From Paucidesulfovibrio sp036541255 (GTDB taxonomy: Bacteria; Desulfobacterota; Desulfovibrionia; Desulfovibrionales; Desulfovibrionaceae): a DNA stretch of 64,000 bases. The translations under genes were made by a program, and so were the position numbers. The notes below the pieces were generated by a model that worked only from the letters and a program-made list of their open reading frames with translations, made no database searches and had not been told where the DNA came from. This document shows positions 52,839 through 61,072 of the stretch, one piece after another; positions within the stretch are counted from its first letter, which is position 1, and every line of letters starts with the position of its first letter. The DNA lies in the NCBI GenBank assembly GCA_036541255.1, contig JAZHDD010000067.1, positions 66,666-130,665 on the forward strand. Reading direction: 5' to 3'.

Positions 52839-53250
52839 CCTCTTTCGATTTTGTAGCGTCCTATCCTTCCTTCGGTTGCGGGTGGTCGTTTTTATGACCG
52901 GCCCGATCCATATTCCTTTCGTGTTGAACGATATCTTCGTGCTGCTGTTTTTTTCTTCTGAGGCGTTTTTTTGCGTGCCGGGAGAAATATTTTTATTCCT
53001 CTACTGCCCTTGCTAACGCTCTGAATCTGTAATAGAAACCGATGGTTGAAGCGATCGCGATCACGGTTTTATTTGTCTCTCCCCGACATTGTACGCAAAT
53101 TATAACCTCAACAAGGCGACTTTCTTGAAGGAAATGGCTTGCGTAAAGGCCCGTGGTTGATTATCTTCGTAATAACTGCCTATTTTTACCTCGGCAAAGC
53201 AAAGTGCGGCGCCCTGGAAACGGCATTGAGCAAGGCATATGGAAGCTGAG
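52839..53250. other. A/T-richer intergenic region between pglF and the HIT gene
   Basis: 412 bases without a credible gene. It has pyrimidine-rich runs of T near 52950-53000 and a weak AAACCG/CGGTTT stem enclosing the palindrome GCGATCGC near 53038-53072, followed by TTATTT. A TTGATT with TATTTT after an 18-base spacer (53157-53186) may be the HIT-gene promoter. The shift in base composition suggests a boundary of the glycan cluster. No tRNA or att-like repeat was found. Confidence 0.4.
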
Positions 53251-53667
53251 ATGAGTTCCGACTGTATCTTTTGCAAGATAGTGGCAGGCGAAATTCCTTG
53301 CGCCAGAATTTACGAAAGTGAGGACACCCTCGCTTTTCTGGATATTGCGCCGGTGAACGCCGGGCACGCCTTGGTGGTGCCCAAGAAACACTATGTCAAT
53401 CTCTGGGAATTGCCCGAGAGCCTGGGAGCCGTGCTCCTGGCTGATTTGAAGCGGGTGTCGCAGGCCGTCATGGACGCAACCGGTGCGCACGGCCTGAATC
53501 TCGGCATGAACAACCACGCGGCCGCTGGCCAACTGGTGATGCACGCGCATTTCCATCTTATTCCGCGTTTTGAGGACGACGGTCTGACGCTCTGGAGCCA
53601 GACCCCGTACGCAAATCCGGACAAGATGAACGCTCTGGCGAATACAATCCGCGCATCGCTCAAGTGA
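53251..53667 (+). CDS. HIT-family nucleotide hydrolase/transferase
   Basis: A 138-residue histidine-triad protein. The triad reads MHAHFHLIPR (H-x-H-x-H) near the end, the zinc-linked CIFC is at residues 5-8, and DIAPVNAGHALVVPKKH is central. These dimeric Hint-like proteins hydrolyse AMP-lysine-type or dinucleoside phosphates. The first in-frame ATG is at 53239, but MSSDCIFCKI at 53251 is the family-like start, with GGAAG five bases upstream. The next gene, an IHF/HU subunit, follows after 40 bases and may be co-transcribed. Confidence 0.92.
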   Translation: MSSDCIFCKIVAGEIPCARIYESEDTLAFLDIAPVNAGHALVVPKKHYVNLWELPESLGAVLLADLKRVSQAVMDATGAHGLNLGMNNHAAAGQLVMHAHFHLIPRFEDDGLTLWSQTPYANPDKMNALANTIRASLK

Positions 53668-53707
53668 GCGCTGAAACACACCTTTTGAGAGAACAGGAGG
53701 CAGGCGC

Positions 53708-53998
53708 ATGACGCAGACTCTGACCAAAGCCGGAATCGTCGACTACATCTACGACCGTACCGACAAGAACCGGGCCGAGATCAAGGATCTGGTGGAGACC
53801 ATCCTGGACATTATGAAGGACTCCATCAAAAAGGACCACGCACTTCTGGTCAGCGGCTTCGGCAAGTTCGAGGCCTATGACAAGAGGGCGCGCAAGGGCC
53901 GCAACCCGCAGACCAGCGCAACCATCACTCTGCCGCCGCGCAAGGTGGTGGTGTTCCGCCTGTCCCGGAAGTTCAGGGCTGAACTGAACCCGAGCTGA
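53708..53998 (+). CDS. ihfA: HU/IHF-family DNA-binding protein, IHF alpha-like
   Basis: A 96-residue DNA-bending protein. It has the N-terminal MTQTLTKAGIVDYIY helix pair, GFGKFEAYDKRARKGRNPQTS (the DNA-contacting arm with the Pro that inserts between bases) and a C-terminal helix. The RKGRNPQT form is IHF-like. IHF bends DNA at sigma-54 promoters, matching this genome's many sigma-54 activators. Its GGAGG ribosome-binding site is clear. Its 3' end overlaps the convergent rlpA gene by 26 bases. Confidence 0.9.
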   Translation: MTQTLTKAGIVDYIYDRTDKNRAEIKDLVETILDIMKDSIKKDHALLVSGFGKFEAYDKRARKGRNPQTSATITLPPRKVVVFRLSRKFRAELNPS

Positions 53999-55262
53999 GC
54001 ACGAACACGCCGGGATAATCGGGCCTGAGCCTGTCCATGGCTGCTGCTGCGGCTGCTGGATCGGCAAAGGCTCCGGCCTGCACGCGGTAGAAGCCGTCCG
54101 TGGGGTGGCGCTGTATGCGCGACTTCTCATACCCCGCACTGTAGAGCGCACTTAAAACGCGCTTGGCTGCTTCGCGGTCCTGGAAGGCCCCGACCTGGAC
54201 ATACCACGGCCCCTGTGTGGCCGTAGCTTGTGCATTGGCGCTCGCTGCTGCGGCAGCGGGCGTTTTTGCGTGCGCTGCTGTTTCCTGTGCCGGAGCCGCC
54301 ACGGGCGCTACGGGAGTTGCCGGTTGCGCTTCGGCCGGCGCGGAAGGTGTCGGGGGTTCTGTCGCGCGGGGCGTTTCTGCCTTGGGGGCTGAAGAGGCCG
54401 TTGCCTGAGGGGTCGGGGCCGGAGAGGCTTCGGCCTGGGGGGCCGCAACCGGAGTCTTCGTCGTAGCGGCGGCAGCCGGAGCAGGAGTCGGGGCAGGCAC
54501 TGTTGCCGGAGCCTGCGCGGTTTGGACCGGAGCCGCGTCGTTCGTGCTGAGGCGCAGCCGGACCTTGACGGGGTCGCTGCCCTCGATGCCTAATTTTTCT
54601 GCGGCGGCGCGGGAAAGGTCGATGATCCGTTTCGGGTTGTAGGGACCGCGGTCGTTGATGCGTACGATGGTGCTGCGTCCATTTGCCAGGTTGGTGACTT
54701 CGACCGTGCTGCCCAGGGGCAGGCTGCGGTGCGCCGCTGTCAACGCGTCCTTGTCGTAAGGTTCGCCGCTGGCCGTGGGCAGGCCGTGGAAATCATCCGC
54801 CATCCAGGAGGCCAGACCTTCGTCCGGGCCGACCACGTTCACGTCGCCCAGGGGCTTGATGGCGGCCTGAGGTGCGGAGACAGCCGGGGGTGCCTGCTTT
54901 GGCGCTGCTGCCGGAGCTGCCGTCTTGGGGGTTGTGGTTTCCGCCACGGGAGCGGGTGCCGCAGGAGGCAACGGTTCGTTCTGGGTCGGAACAGCGCGGT
55001 AGGCCATGGGCCGATTCAAATCAGCGGGCAACTGCTCGTCTTCCAGGTCGGCCTGCTGCACCGGAACCGGGGGCGCGGCAATGCGTGCGGCCTGTTCGGC
55101 ACCGGTCGTGGCGGCCTGCGCCGTGGGTGCCTGTTTTGCAGGTGCAGCGGTCCGCGAGGCAGAAGAATCGATGTGCCGTTTGCCGCAGCCGAGGCTCAAG
55201 AGCAGGAGCAGGGCGCAGACCGCAACGCAACAATGTTTCAGAGAGAAAAGGGTACGCGACAT
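53973..55262 (-). CDS. rlpA: RlpA-like lipoprotein with SPOR domain
   Basis: A 429-residue lipoprotein. It has signal peptide and lipobox (LLLLLSLGC), then a long Ala/Pro/Thr-rich linker. A double-psi beta-barrel (ASWMADDFHGLPTASGE, VEVTNLANGRSTIVRINDRGPY with the catalytic Asp, RIIDLSRAAAEKLG) follows, with another low-complexity linker and a C-terminal SPOR domain (WYVQVGAFQDREAAKRVLSAL). RlpA is a lytic transglycosylase at septa; SPOR targets denuded glycans. Repeated Ala/Pro/Thr linkers could vary in length between strains. Start 55262 has AAGGAA. Confidence 0.88.
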   Translation of the reverse strand: MSRTLFSLKHCCVAVCALLLLLSLGCGKRHIDSSASRTAAPAKQAPTAQAATTGAEQAARIAAPPVPVQQADLEDEQLPADLNRPMAYRAVPTQNEPLPPAAPAPVAETTTPKTAAPAAAPKQAPPAVSAPQAAIKPLGDVNVVGPDEGLASWMADDFHGLPTASGEPYDKDALTAAHRSLPLGSTVEVTNLANGRSTIVRINDRGPYNPKRIIDLSRAAAEKLGIEGSDPVKVRLRLSTNDAAPVQTAQAPATVPAPTPAPAAAATTKTPVAAPQAEASPAPTPQATASSAPKAETPRATEPPTPSAPAEAQPATPVAPVAAPAQETAAHAKTPAAAAASANAQATATQGPWYVQVGAFQDREAAKRVLSALYSAGYEKSRIQRHPTDGFYRVQAGAFADPAAAAAAMDRLRPDYPGVFVLSSGSVQP

Positions 55263-55358
55263 GGTGGTTCCTTATCGCCGGAGTTGTTCTAGATTTTTTC
55301 TAGTGTAACGCAAAGCCGAAAACGTCGCAAGAGCCGTGTGGGCGCACGATTATTTGCG

Positions 55359-55877
55359 TCAGGTGCGGGTGCGGCTCAGGGCCAGGGCCAGGGCCGTGGT
55401 CAGCTTGACCAGTTCGGCGTTGCTGCAACGGATGGTGGCGGCCAGGCGTTGGCCCAGGAGCGTCAGGAGGTGGTTGCCGATCCGCGGTTCGTCCTGGGTC
55501 AGGGCAAAGAATCGGGCGCGGTCCGTGACCAGGAAACGTGAGTCTTCGATCAGCGTGACCGTGGCCGAGCGCAGGTCCTGGTCCAGCAGGCCGATTTCAC
55601 CAAAGATGGGATAGCTGCTGCCATCCAGGGTGGCCAGGGTTTTTCTGGGATTGGCCGATTCGAACAGGGGCAGGTGCATGCCTGGGATGAGCATGGCTTT
55701 GGTTACGCGGACCTTGCCGCCCACGAGGATGAACAGTTCGTCGCCTTCGCTGCCTTCCTCGATGAGGTTGGCCCCGGCAGGCAGTTCGCGCAGATCGAAG
55801 ATGGACTGGACTTTGCCCAGCCAGTCTTCCGGCAGGTTCTGGAACAGCGGGATTTGTGTCCAATCGATCGCGTTCAT
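55359..55877 (-). CDS. Cyclic-nucleotide-binding-domain protein
   Basis: A 172-residue cytoplasmic protein: one CNBD (cap family) with the phosphate-binding region FGEIGLLDQDLRSATVTLIED and an upstream beta-roll (GANLIEEGSEGDELFILVGGKVRV). There is no HTH, so it is not a transcription factor. The ATG overlaps the stop of the K+ channel gene (ATGA). The natural inference is that it acts as a separate regulatory subunit for that channel, controlled by cAMP or c-di-GMP-type ligands. The FGEIGLL lacks the canonical second arginine placement of some cAMP sites, so the ligand is uncertain. Confidence 0.8.
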   Translation of the reverse strand: MNAIDWTQIPLFQNLPEDWLGKVQSIFDLRELPAGANLIEEGSEGDELFILVGGKVRVTKAMLIPGMHLPLFESANPRKTLATLDGSSYPIFGEIGLLDQDLRSATVTLIEDSRFLVTDRARFFALTQDEPRIGNHLLTLLGQRLAATIRCSNAELVKLTTALALALSRTRT

Positions 55878-57019
55878 TTCCGGACTCCGGGTCCCTGCAA
55901 AAAGAGCAGGGCATCATAAGGGGCCAGGGCTTCGTCGTCGGGCGGATTGGGCAGGACGCGCGGTCCCTGGCTGCCCAGGCTGGTTTCCTGGCCCGAGGAT
56001 TCGAACAGGCTGAGAATGAACGAGTCCAGGGCCGAGCTTTCGTCCAGCAGGTCCTGGAGCGAAACATCCGCGCCTTTGGAGCAGAGGGCCAGGGGCAGGC
56101 TTTGGTCCTGGGCGCGGACGCGCGCGACCATCTCTCCCCAGTTCTGCTCCCGCTCCTCCCTGGTCAGGGAGCGGAAACGCAGGAGCCGAGCTCCGCGCAT
56201 GCCCAGCAGGGTCTGCACAAAGGCCCAGAGCGCCGGATCTTCGCCCACCATGCCCATCATGCGTGTGGCCAGCTCGCCGCGCACAAAGAGTTCGTTCACG
56301 CCGGTACGCAGCAGGTGTTCCCTGTTTTCCGGCAGGGCCACTTCGCCGTAGAGCGGCAGTTTCGGGGCCAGGGAACGCAGAGCCAAGGCCGCGTAGATGG
56401 TCTGCTGGTCTGCTTCGGCAGACTCCAGACCCTCGTGGCAGAGAAGATAGGCGACGCGCGCGTTCTGGGGCCGGGCCTTGTGGATGACGTTCTTCTGCGT
56501 GGGGTTGCCCCAGACAAAATGCAGCCGTTCGCCCAGGCCCAGGCTGAAACGCAATTCCTCGCGGGCTTCTTCGCCGAGATTGTTGATCAGCACCAGTTCC
56601 GAGTCCTGGTGCGTGTTGTCCTGGACAAGGCCTTCCACGAGGTTGGCGGCGAATTCGTTCCAGCCGACGATGAGGATATGGTTGTTGAGCTTCACTTCGA
56701 GCAGTCCCTTGCGTTTCTTGGCTTTGCGCTCCACCAGGAGGGAGGCCAGGTTGCCGGTGAAGGTGCTGACCAGCCCGATGCCGCTGATCATGACCAGGAT
56801 GCCCATGAGCCTTCCGCCCGTGGTCTGGGGCACGATGTCCCCGTAGCCCACGGTGGTCAGGGTGACCACGCTCCACCAGAGGGCCGAGAACACGTTTGCC
56901 TGTTCGCTGTGACGCAGCTCGAAAAAATAGAAGCCCACGGTGGCTGCCAGCAGCAGGCCGAGGATGGCAGCCACGAGTTGGGCAAAGGGCGTGCGGAGCC
57001 AGGCCGGGAGTGTGATCAT
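55874..57019 (-). CDS. Potassium channel with RCK (TrkA-N) domains
   Basis: A 381-residue membrane protein with TM1 near residues 13-32, a pore helix and selectivity filter TTVGYGD, and TM2 (GILVMISGIGLVSTFTG). A cytoplasmic RCK region follows, with a modified Rossmann strand (NHILIVGWNEF) and a second RCK-like part (SLPLALCSKGADVS). It matches MthK/Kch-type two-TM channels gated by ligands. I start at ATG 57019; a longer 57088 start has no ribosome-binding site. It overlaps the CNBD gene by 4 bases, so the pair is presumably a functional unit. Confidence 0.87.
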   Translation of the reverse strand: MITLPAWLRTPFAQLVAAILGLLLAATVGFYFFELRHSEQANVFSALWWSVVTLTTVGYGDIVPQTTGGRLMGILVMISGIGLVSTFTGNLASLLVERKAKKRKGLLEVKLNNHILIVGWNEFAANLVEGLVQDNTHQDSELVLINNLGEEAREELRFSLGLGERLHFVWGNPTQKNVIHKARPQNARVAYLLCHEGLESAEADQQTIYAALALRSLAPKLPLYGEVALPENREHLLRTGVNELFVRGELATRMMGMVGEDPALWAFVQTLLGMRGARLLRFRSLTREEREQNWGEMVARVRAQDQSLPLALCSKGADVSLQDLLDESSALDSFILSLFESSGQETSLGSQGPRVLPNPPDDEALAPYDALLFLQGPGVRK

Positions 57020-57084
57020 GCGGATTGGTCCCCTTGATGGCGGACCATAGCAGAGCCGGGAGCCGGAAACAATCGACGCCGGAC

Positions 57085-57118
57085 GCAAAAAAAGGCGCCC
57101 TCCCTGCGGAGAGCGCCT
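57085..57118 (-). terminator. Terminator of the LysM lipoprotein gene
   Basis: On the minus strand AAGGCGCTCTC pairs with GAGGGCGCCTT (one mismatch) and is followed by seven T (57085-57091). It lies 23 bases after the stop. Confidence 0.85.
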
Positions 57119-57140
57119 TGTCTACTCAATTTCGGTTTGG

Positions 57141-57593
57141 CTAGAAGCCGTATCCGAGATTGGCGCGCATTTCAGCCGGGATAACGGCGTCAGCGCCGGG
57201 CTCGAGAGCCTTCCAGGGAGCACCGGCCATCTTGCGGTTTTCCTTGACTTCGTCAAGACCGAAAGCGCGGGGCACGGAGAAGCTCTGGCCAGGGTAGATC
57301 AGATCGGGGTTCTTGATCTGGTCACGGTTGGCCTTGTAGATCAGAGGCCACATGAACGGGTCGTTGTAGATCTGCTTGTATTCGGCGATCCACCACAGGC
57401 ACTCGCCCTTTACAACACTGTGGCTGGTGGGAAGCTGAGCATAGTCCTGCTCATAGCGCTGCATGGGGGTCAGCACCTTGTCGACTTCCTGTTCCTTCAC
57501 CACCACAGTCTCGGGCTCCGTCTTTACTTTCTTCGAACAGCCCCAGACAAAGACGAGGCTGAGGGCGATCGCAAACAAGATCATTTTCTTCAT
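57141..57593 (-). CDS. LysM-domain lipoprotein
   Basis: A 150-residue exported lipoprotein with a signal peptide MKKMILFAIALSLVFVWGC (Cys19 acyl site). A charged spacer and one LysM domain follow (HSVVKGECLWWIAEYKQIYNDPFMWPLIYKAN..., ending YPGQSFSVPR). LysM binds peptidoglycan, so it probably links the outer membrane to the wall. It is a monocistronic unit with strong ribosome-binding site GAGGAGGC, promoter-like upstream elements and a strong terminator, the layout of an abundant envelope protein. Confidence 0.9.
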   Translation of the reverse strand: MKKMILFAIALSLVFVWGCSKKVKTEPETVVVKEQEVDKVLTPMQRYEQDYAQLPTSHSVVKGECLWWIAEYKQIYNDPFMWPLIYKANRDQIKNPDLIYPGQSFSVPRAFGLDEVKENRKMAGAPWKALEPGADAVIPAEMRANLGYGF

Positions 57594-57626
57594 AGAATTC
57601 GCCTCCTCAATAGGGTAAGGAAATTA

Positions 57627-57654
57627 AACTATTACACACGAGTCAAGGGTCAAG
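57627..57654 (-). promoter_or_regulatory. Probable promoter of the LysM lipoprotein gene
   Basis: On the minus strand TTGACC (57654-57649), a 16-base spacer and TAGTTT (57632-57627) end about 33 bases before the start codon. The -35 overlaps the last codons of the preceding hypothetical gene. Confidence 0.4.
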
Positions 57655-58414
57655 AATCTATTCTAAGGCTCCAGTTATCAATAATTTTTTTTTCCTGCAA
57701 GACAATTTTCCCGTCCGGATGTATTTTGTGTGCTTCCGCCACGGCGGTCCGTGCCTGGTCCATCCAGCCCCCGAGCCGCAGGCTCCGCGAAGCCAGCACA
57801 TACAACATCCAAGGCTGTTCGCCATAGATGCCACTCACAAGGTCACTGTACAAGTCACCAAAAACACGGCGCACCATGTCGTTCTGCGCAAAGATGAGCC
57901 GCGCCAGGAGTGCATTGTCGCTGTGGCGTGAAAGATAGACGGGCAGCAGCCGTTTGCACTGGTCGAGAATCACTCTGATGCGCGCGATTTCCCGGCGCAT
58001 GGATTCCTCGGTTTGGGAAGGCAGGTCAAGGAGCTGTCCGGCCATGTGACGGCCGTTTGCGCCTTCCACCGCCATTTCCTTGAGCCACGGTGCATACGTC
58101 AGCTGTTGATAGGAGTCCTCCTTGAGCTTGATGCATTCATGAAAGATGTAGCCCAGCCCCCAGTCCATGAAGCGACCTTCGATAGGATCGTCCGGGTCGT
58201 TGCGGAAAACGTGGTGGGCCGTATCCTTGAGCCGCCAGAGAAGCCCTTTGAAACTTTCCTCGCCGATGAGTTCCTTGAGCTGCTCGAAATCCACGCAGCC
58301 CATGCGGTCATAGCGTTCGAACTCCTGGTCGAGGGAGCCGCACGCCTGGCAGAAGTTGCGGAACATGTCCCGCACGAATTCGGGACGTTTGGCCATGATC
58401 CACGCCTTGGACAT
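57650..58414 (-). CDS. Hypothetical protein, all-helical
   Basis: A 254-residue soluble protein with no domain I recognise. It is rich in helices (FVRDMFRNFCQACGSLDQEFERYDRM, REIARIRVILDQCKRLLPVYLSRHSDNALLARLIFAQ given in parts). It has two Cys at the N-terminus (FCQAC) that could be metal-linked, and a late ASRSLRLGGWMDQARTAVAEAHKIHPDG segment resembling one TPR-like pair. A GGAGGAG ribosome-binding site before ATG 58414 and compact spacing support a real gene. It lies 79 bases after the Lon-like protease gene, with unknown link. Confidence 0.7.
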   Translation of the reverse strand: MSKAWIMAKRPEFVRDMFRNFCQACGSLDQEFERYDRMGCVDFEQLKELIGEESFKGLLWRLKDTAHHVFRNDPDDPIEGRFMDWGLGYIFHECIKLKEDSYQQLTYAPWLKEMAVEGANGRHMAGQLLDLPSQTEESMRREIARIRVILDQCKRLLPVYLSRHSDNALLARLIFAQNDMVRRVFGDLYSDLVSGIYGEQPWMLYVLASRSLRLGGWMDQARTAVAEAHKIHPDGKIVLQEKKIIDNWSLRIDS

Positions 58415-58493
58415 CGGGCTCCTCCAACCGCAGTCAATACGGCATATTCAATCCGACTTCAACGGGGATACGCAGGCGGCGGACTGGTTTTTT

Positions 58494-60917
58494 TCAGCCC
58501 TCGTCAGGCCTGCCGAACTCCCGCGCCAGCCGCGCCAATTCGGCCAGCCGCTGATCCACGCGATGGTAGAGCGTTCCCGGGGGAAACTTGCCTTTCTTGT
58601 CTTTTTTGCCTGCGGGCAGGCCCGTGAGGATGGTCAGGGCTTCGCCGATGGTGCGCACCGGGTGGATGGAGAAGCGCCCTTGTTGCACTGCCTGGATCAC
58701 GTCGTCCCGGAGCATCAGGTTCACGGCGTTGTCCTGGGGGAAAATCACGCCTTGGCGACCCGTGAGGCCGTGGCGGCAACAGACCTCGAAAAAGCCCTCG
58801 ATTTTGCGGTTCACCCCGCCCACGGCCATGATCTCGCCGGACTGGCTCACCGCGCCGGTAAAGGCGTAGGACAGGTTGATGGGCGCACCCGAAAGGGCCG
58901 AGAGCAGCGCGGCCAGTTCCGCCCCCGAGGCCGAGTCGCCCTCGATGCCCGCGTAGCTCTGTTCGAAACAGAGGCTGCCGGTCATGACCAGGGGTTTGTC
59001 CTGGGCAAAGAGCCCCACAAGGTAGCTCTTGAGAATCATCATGCCCTTGGTGTGGATGGGGCCGCCCAACTGGGCTTCGCGCTCCAGATCGAGAATGCCG
59101 CCGTGGCCCACGCCCACAGTGCAGGAAATCTGGTGCGGCAGGCCGAATTCGTAGTCGCCGAAGAGCGTGACCGAGAGCCCGTTGCACCGGCCCACGGCAT
59201 GGCCCGAGGTGGCCACCTTGATGACCTCCCGCTCGTATTCCCCCATGTATTCCTCTTCAAAGAGGTTGGAGCGGAAGTCCCGCGTGCCCACGGCCTCGCG
59301 CAGGTGCCCTGCGTCCACGATGTCCTTGTTGTCCAATTCGGCCAGGGCCGAGGCCTCGATCATGCGTTCGCGCACCAGGGGGAAGTGCAGGGAAAGTTTT
59401 TTCTGGTCTTCCACGATGCGCGAGGAGAAATCCACCAGACCGGCCAGGGCGTCCCGCGAAAAAGGCAGCAGCCCGGCCTCCTTGACGATACGTGCAAGCA
59501 CCACCAGATAATGCCGGATATTGGGCATGGTCCGGGGGATGGTGGACTGCATGTGCGCCTTGAGCTTGAAGAACTTCTGGAAGCGGTCGTCGTGGTAGAG
59601 CAGGGCCTCGTAGTTCTCGTCCGTGCCGATGAGCACGATCTTCAGGTCCAGGGGGATCGGGTCCGGTTCGATGGTTTTGGTGCGCACCTGTTCCTGATCC
59701 ACGGGGTCTTCAATGCTGGAATGCCGCGCCCTGAGCGCCCGCAGCAACCCTTCCCAGGAGGAGGGGCTGGAGAGCAGGTCCTCGGTGTTCAGGAGCAGGA
59801 AGCCGTGGTTGGCCTTTTGCAGCGAGCCGGCGCGGATCAAAGTGTGGTCCGTGTAGAGCGCGCCCAGTTCGGCCTCGCGCTCGATGCTGCCGAGCAGATT
59901 GAACGTGGTGGGATGGTTTTCCACGATGACCGGCGCGCCCTTGGTGCGGGAATTGTCCACAAAGAGGTTGACCTCGAAACGCGAGAAATAGTCGTCCCCG
60001 GACTGGCTGTCCGGAAGGGTTTGCGGCCCTTCCTTGGTCAGAAACTGGTCCACGTTTTCCACGAGGTCTTCTTCGGCAGCGGCCAGGTAGGCCCGGATCT
60101 TCTCGTGCTTTCCGAATTCCTGCACCAGGGGTTGGATGTGCTCGATCAGGGCTTCGCGGGCAATGCTGCGGTTCAGCTCCAGCTCGTCGCGTTTGAGCTC
60201 CTTTTCGTTCTGGTTGATCTGGCGCAGATAGGTGCCGATCTCGGAAAGCAGGGCGTCGCCCTCGCGTTTGAGCCGAGTGCGTTCCTTTTTGGGGAGCTTT
60301 TCAAAGGCCTTGTCGTCCAGGACCTCGCCGTCGACCAGGGGCGAGAGGGTCAGTGCGCCGCTTTCGTCCATTTCGAGGCGGAAGTTTTTTTCCGCGGCAG
60401 TGCCTTCCATGCGCGAGAAGAGTTCGTCGCGTCGCCGGTTCGAGGCCTTGAACAGGGCCTCGTGCTGCTTGTGGTAGCTGTCGCGCTCGAAGCGGGCCGG
60501 CAGGTCCGTGCGGATCTGGGCCACGGATTTGGCCATGGCGCTCTTGAAGGCTCTGCCGCGTCCTGCGGGCAGGTCCACGGCCACGGGCTTGTCCAGATCC
60601 TCGAAGTTGTGAAGATAGAGCCAGTCCGGCGGAGTAGGAGCCTTCAGGGCGGCCGGGCGCAGGTGGTCCTTGACGAAATAGGTCCGGCCAAGATTGGCAT
60701 CGCCGGCCAGATAGATATTGTATTCGTTGCCGCGGATGCGCAAGGCCAGCTCCAGGGCCTGGATGGCCCGGGGCTGAAATTTGGAATAGCCGTTGCGCGC
60801 CGGGATGTCCCGGCTGTCGGCATAGGGTATCTTGACCGGGTCCAGGGCTGCCCGCAGGCGTCCTGCATCAAGGGCCTTGGCCCCTGGTCCGGAACTGGAA
60901 GCGTTCTGTTTTTTCAT
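58494..60917 (-). CDS. Lon-related ATP-dependent protease (AAA_32/LonB-like)
   Basis: An 807-residue protease. An N-terminal AAA-type domain has a variant P-loop GDANLGRTY, with Arg where most have Lys, as usual for this Lon-related group. A long coiled region follows (ELKRDELELNRSI), with the second ATPase part and a C-terminal Lon-type Ser-Lys protease: Ser in EGDSASGAELAALLSAL and Lys in GGVNRKIEGFFEVC. It resembles YcbZ/LonH-like proteins in lacking the Lon N-terminal domain. I start at ATG 60917; an in-frame 61031 start adds non-family sequence. Substrate unknown. Confidence 0.87.
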   Translation of the reverse strand: MKKQNASSSGPGAKALDAGRLRAALDPVKIPYADSRDIPARNGYSKFQPRAIQALELALRIRGNEYNIYLAGDANLGRTYFVKDHLRPAALKAPTPPDWLYLHNFEDLDKPVAVDLPAGRGRAFKSAMAKSVAQIRTDLPARFERDSYHKQHEALFKASNRRRDELFSRMEGTAAEKNFRLEMDESGALTLSPLVDGEVLDDKAFEKLPKKERTRLKREGDALLSEIGTYLRQINQNEKELKRDELELNRSIAREALIEHIQPLVQEFGKHEKIRAYLAAAEEDLVENVDQFLTKEGPQTLPDSQSGDDYFSRFEVNLFVDNSRTKGAPVIVENHPTTFNLLGSIEREAELGALYTDHTLIRAGSLQKANHGFLLLNTEDLLSSPSSWEGLLRALRARHSSIEDPVDQEQVRTKTIEPDPIPLDLKIVLIGTDENYEALLYHDDRFQKFFKLKAHMQSTIPRTMPNIRHYLVVLARIVKEAGLLPFSRDALAGLVDFSSRIVEDQKKLSLHFPLVRERMIEASALAELDNKDIVDAGHLREAVGTRDFRSNLFEEEYMGEYEREVIKVATSGHAVGRCNGLSVTLFGDYEFGLPHQISCTVGVGHGGILDLEREAQLGGPIHTKGMMILKSYLVGLFAQDKPLVMTGSLCFEQSYAGIEGDSASGAELAALLSALSGAPINLSYAFTGAVSQSGEIMAVGGVNRKIEGFFEVCCRHGLTGRQGVIFPQDNAVNLMLRDDVIQAVQQGRFSIHPVRTIGEALTILTGLPAGKKDKKGKFPPGTLYHRVDQRLAELARLAREFGRPDEG

Positions 60918-61072
60918 GGTGGTTGCTCGCTTGAGAATATTTCCGGGGGTCGGCCCGGAAAGGAGACAGTAAGTGCTTTGCCCGGGTTTGTCACGAGGGC
61001 GGCGCTGTCCTGTTCCGCAGGAAAAGCGCATTGCGGCTTGAACTCCTGAAGGGCTGCTGATAACTCGGAGGC

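Noticed and set aside
58356..61049. 897-codon plus-strand frame opposite the Lon-like protease
   Set aside because: Longest frame in the window but compositionally a shadow; protease motifs are on the other strand.
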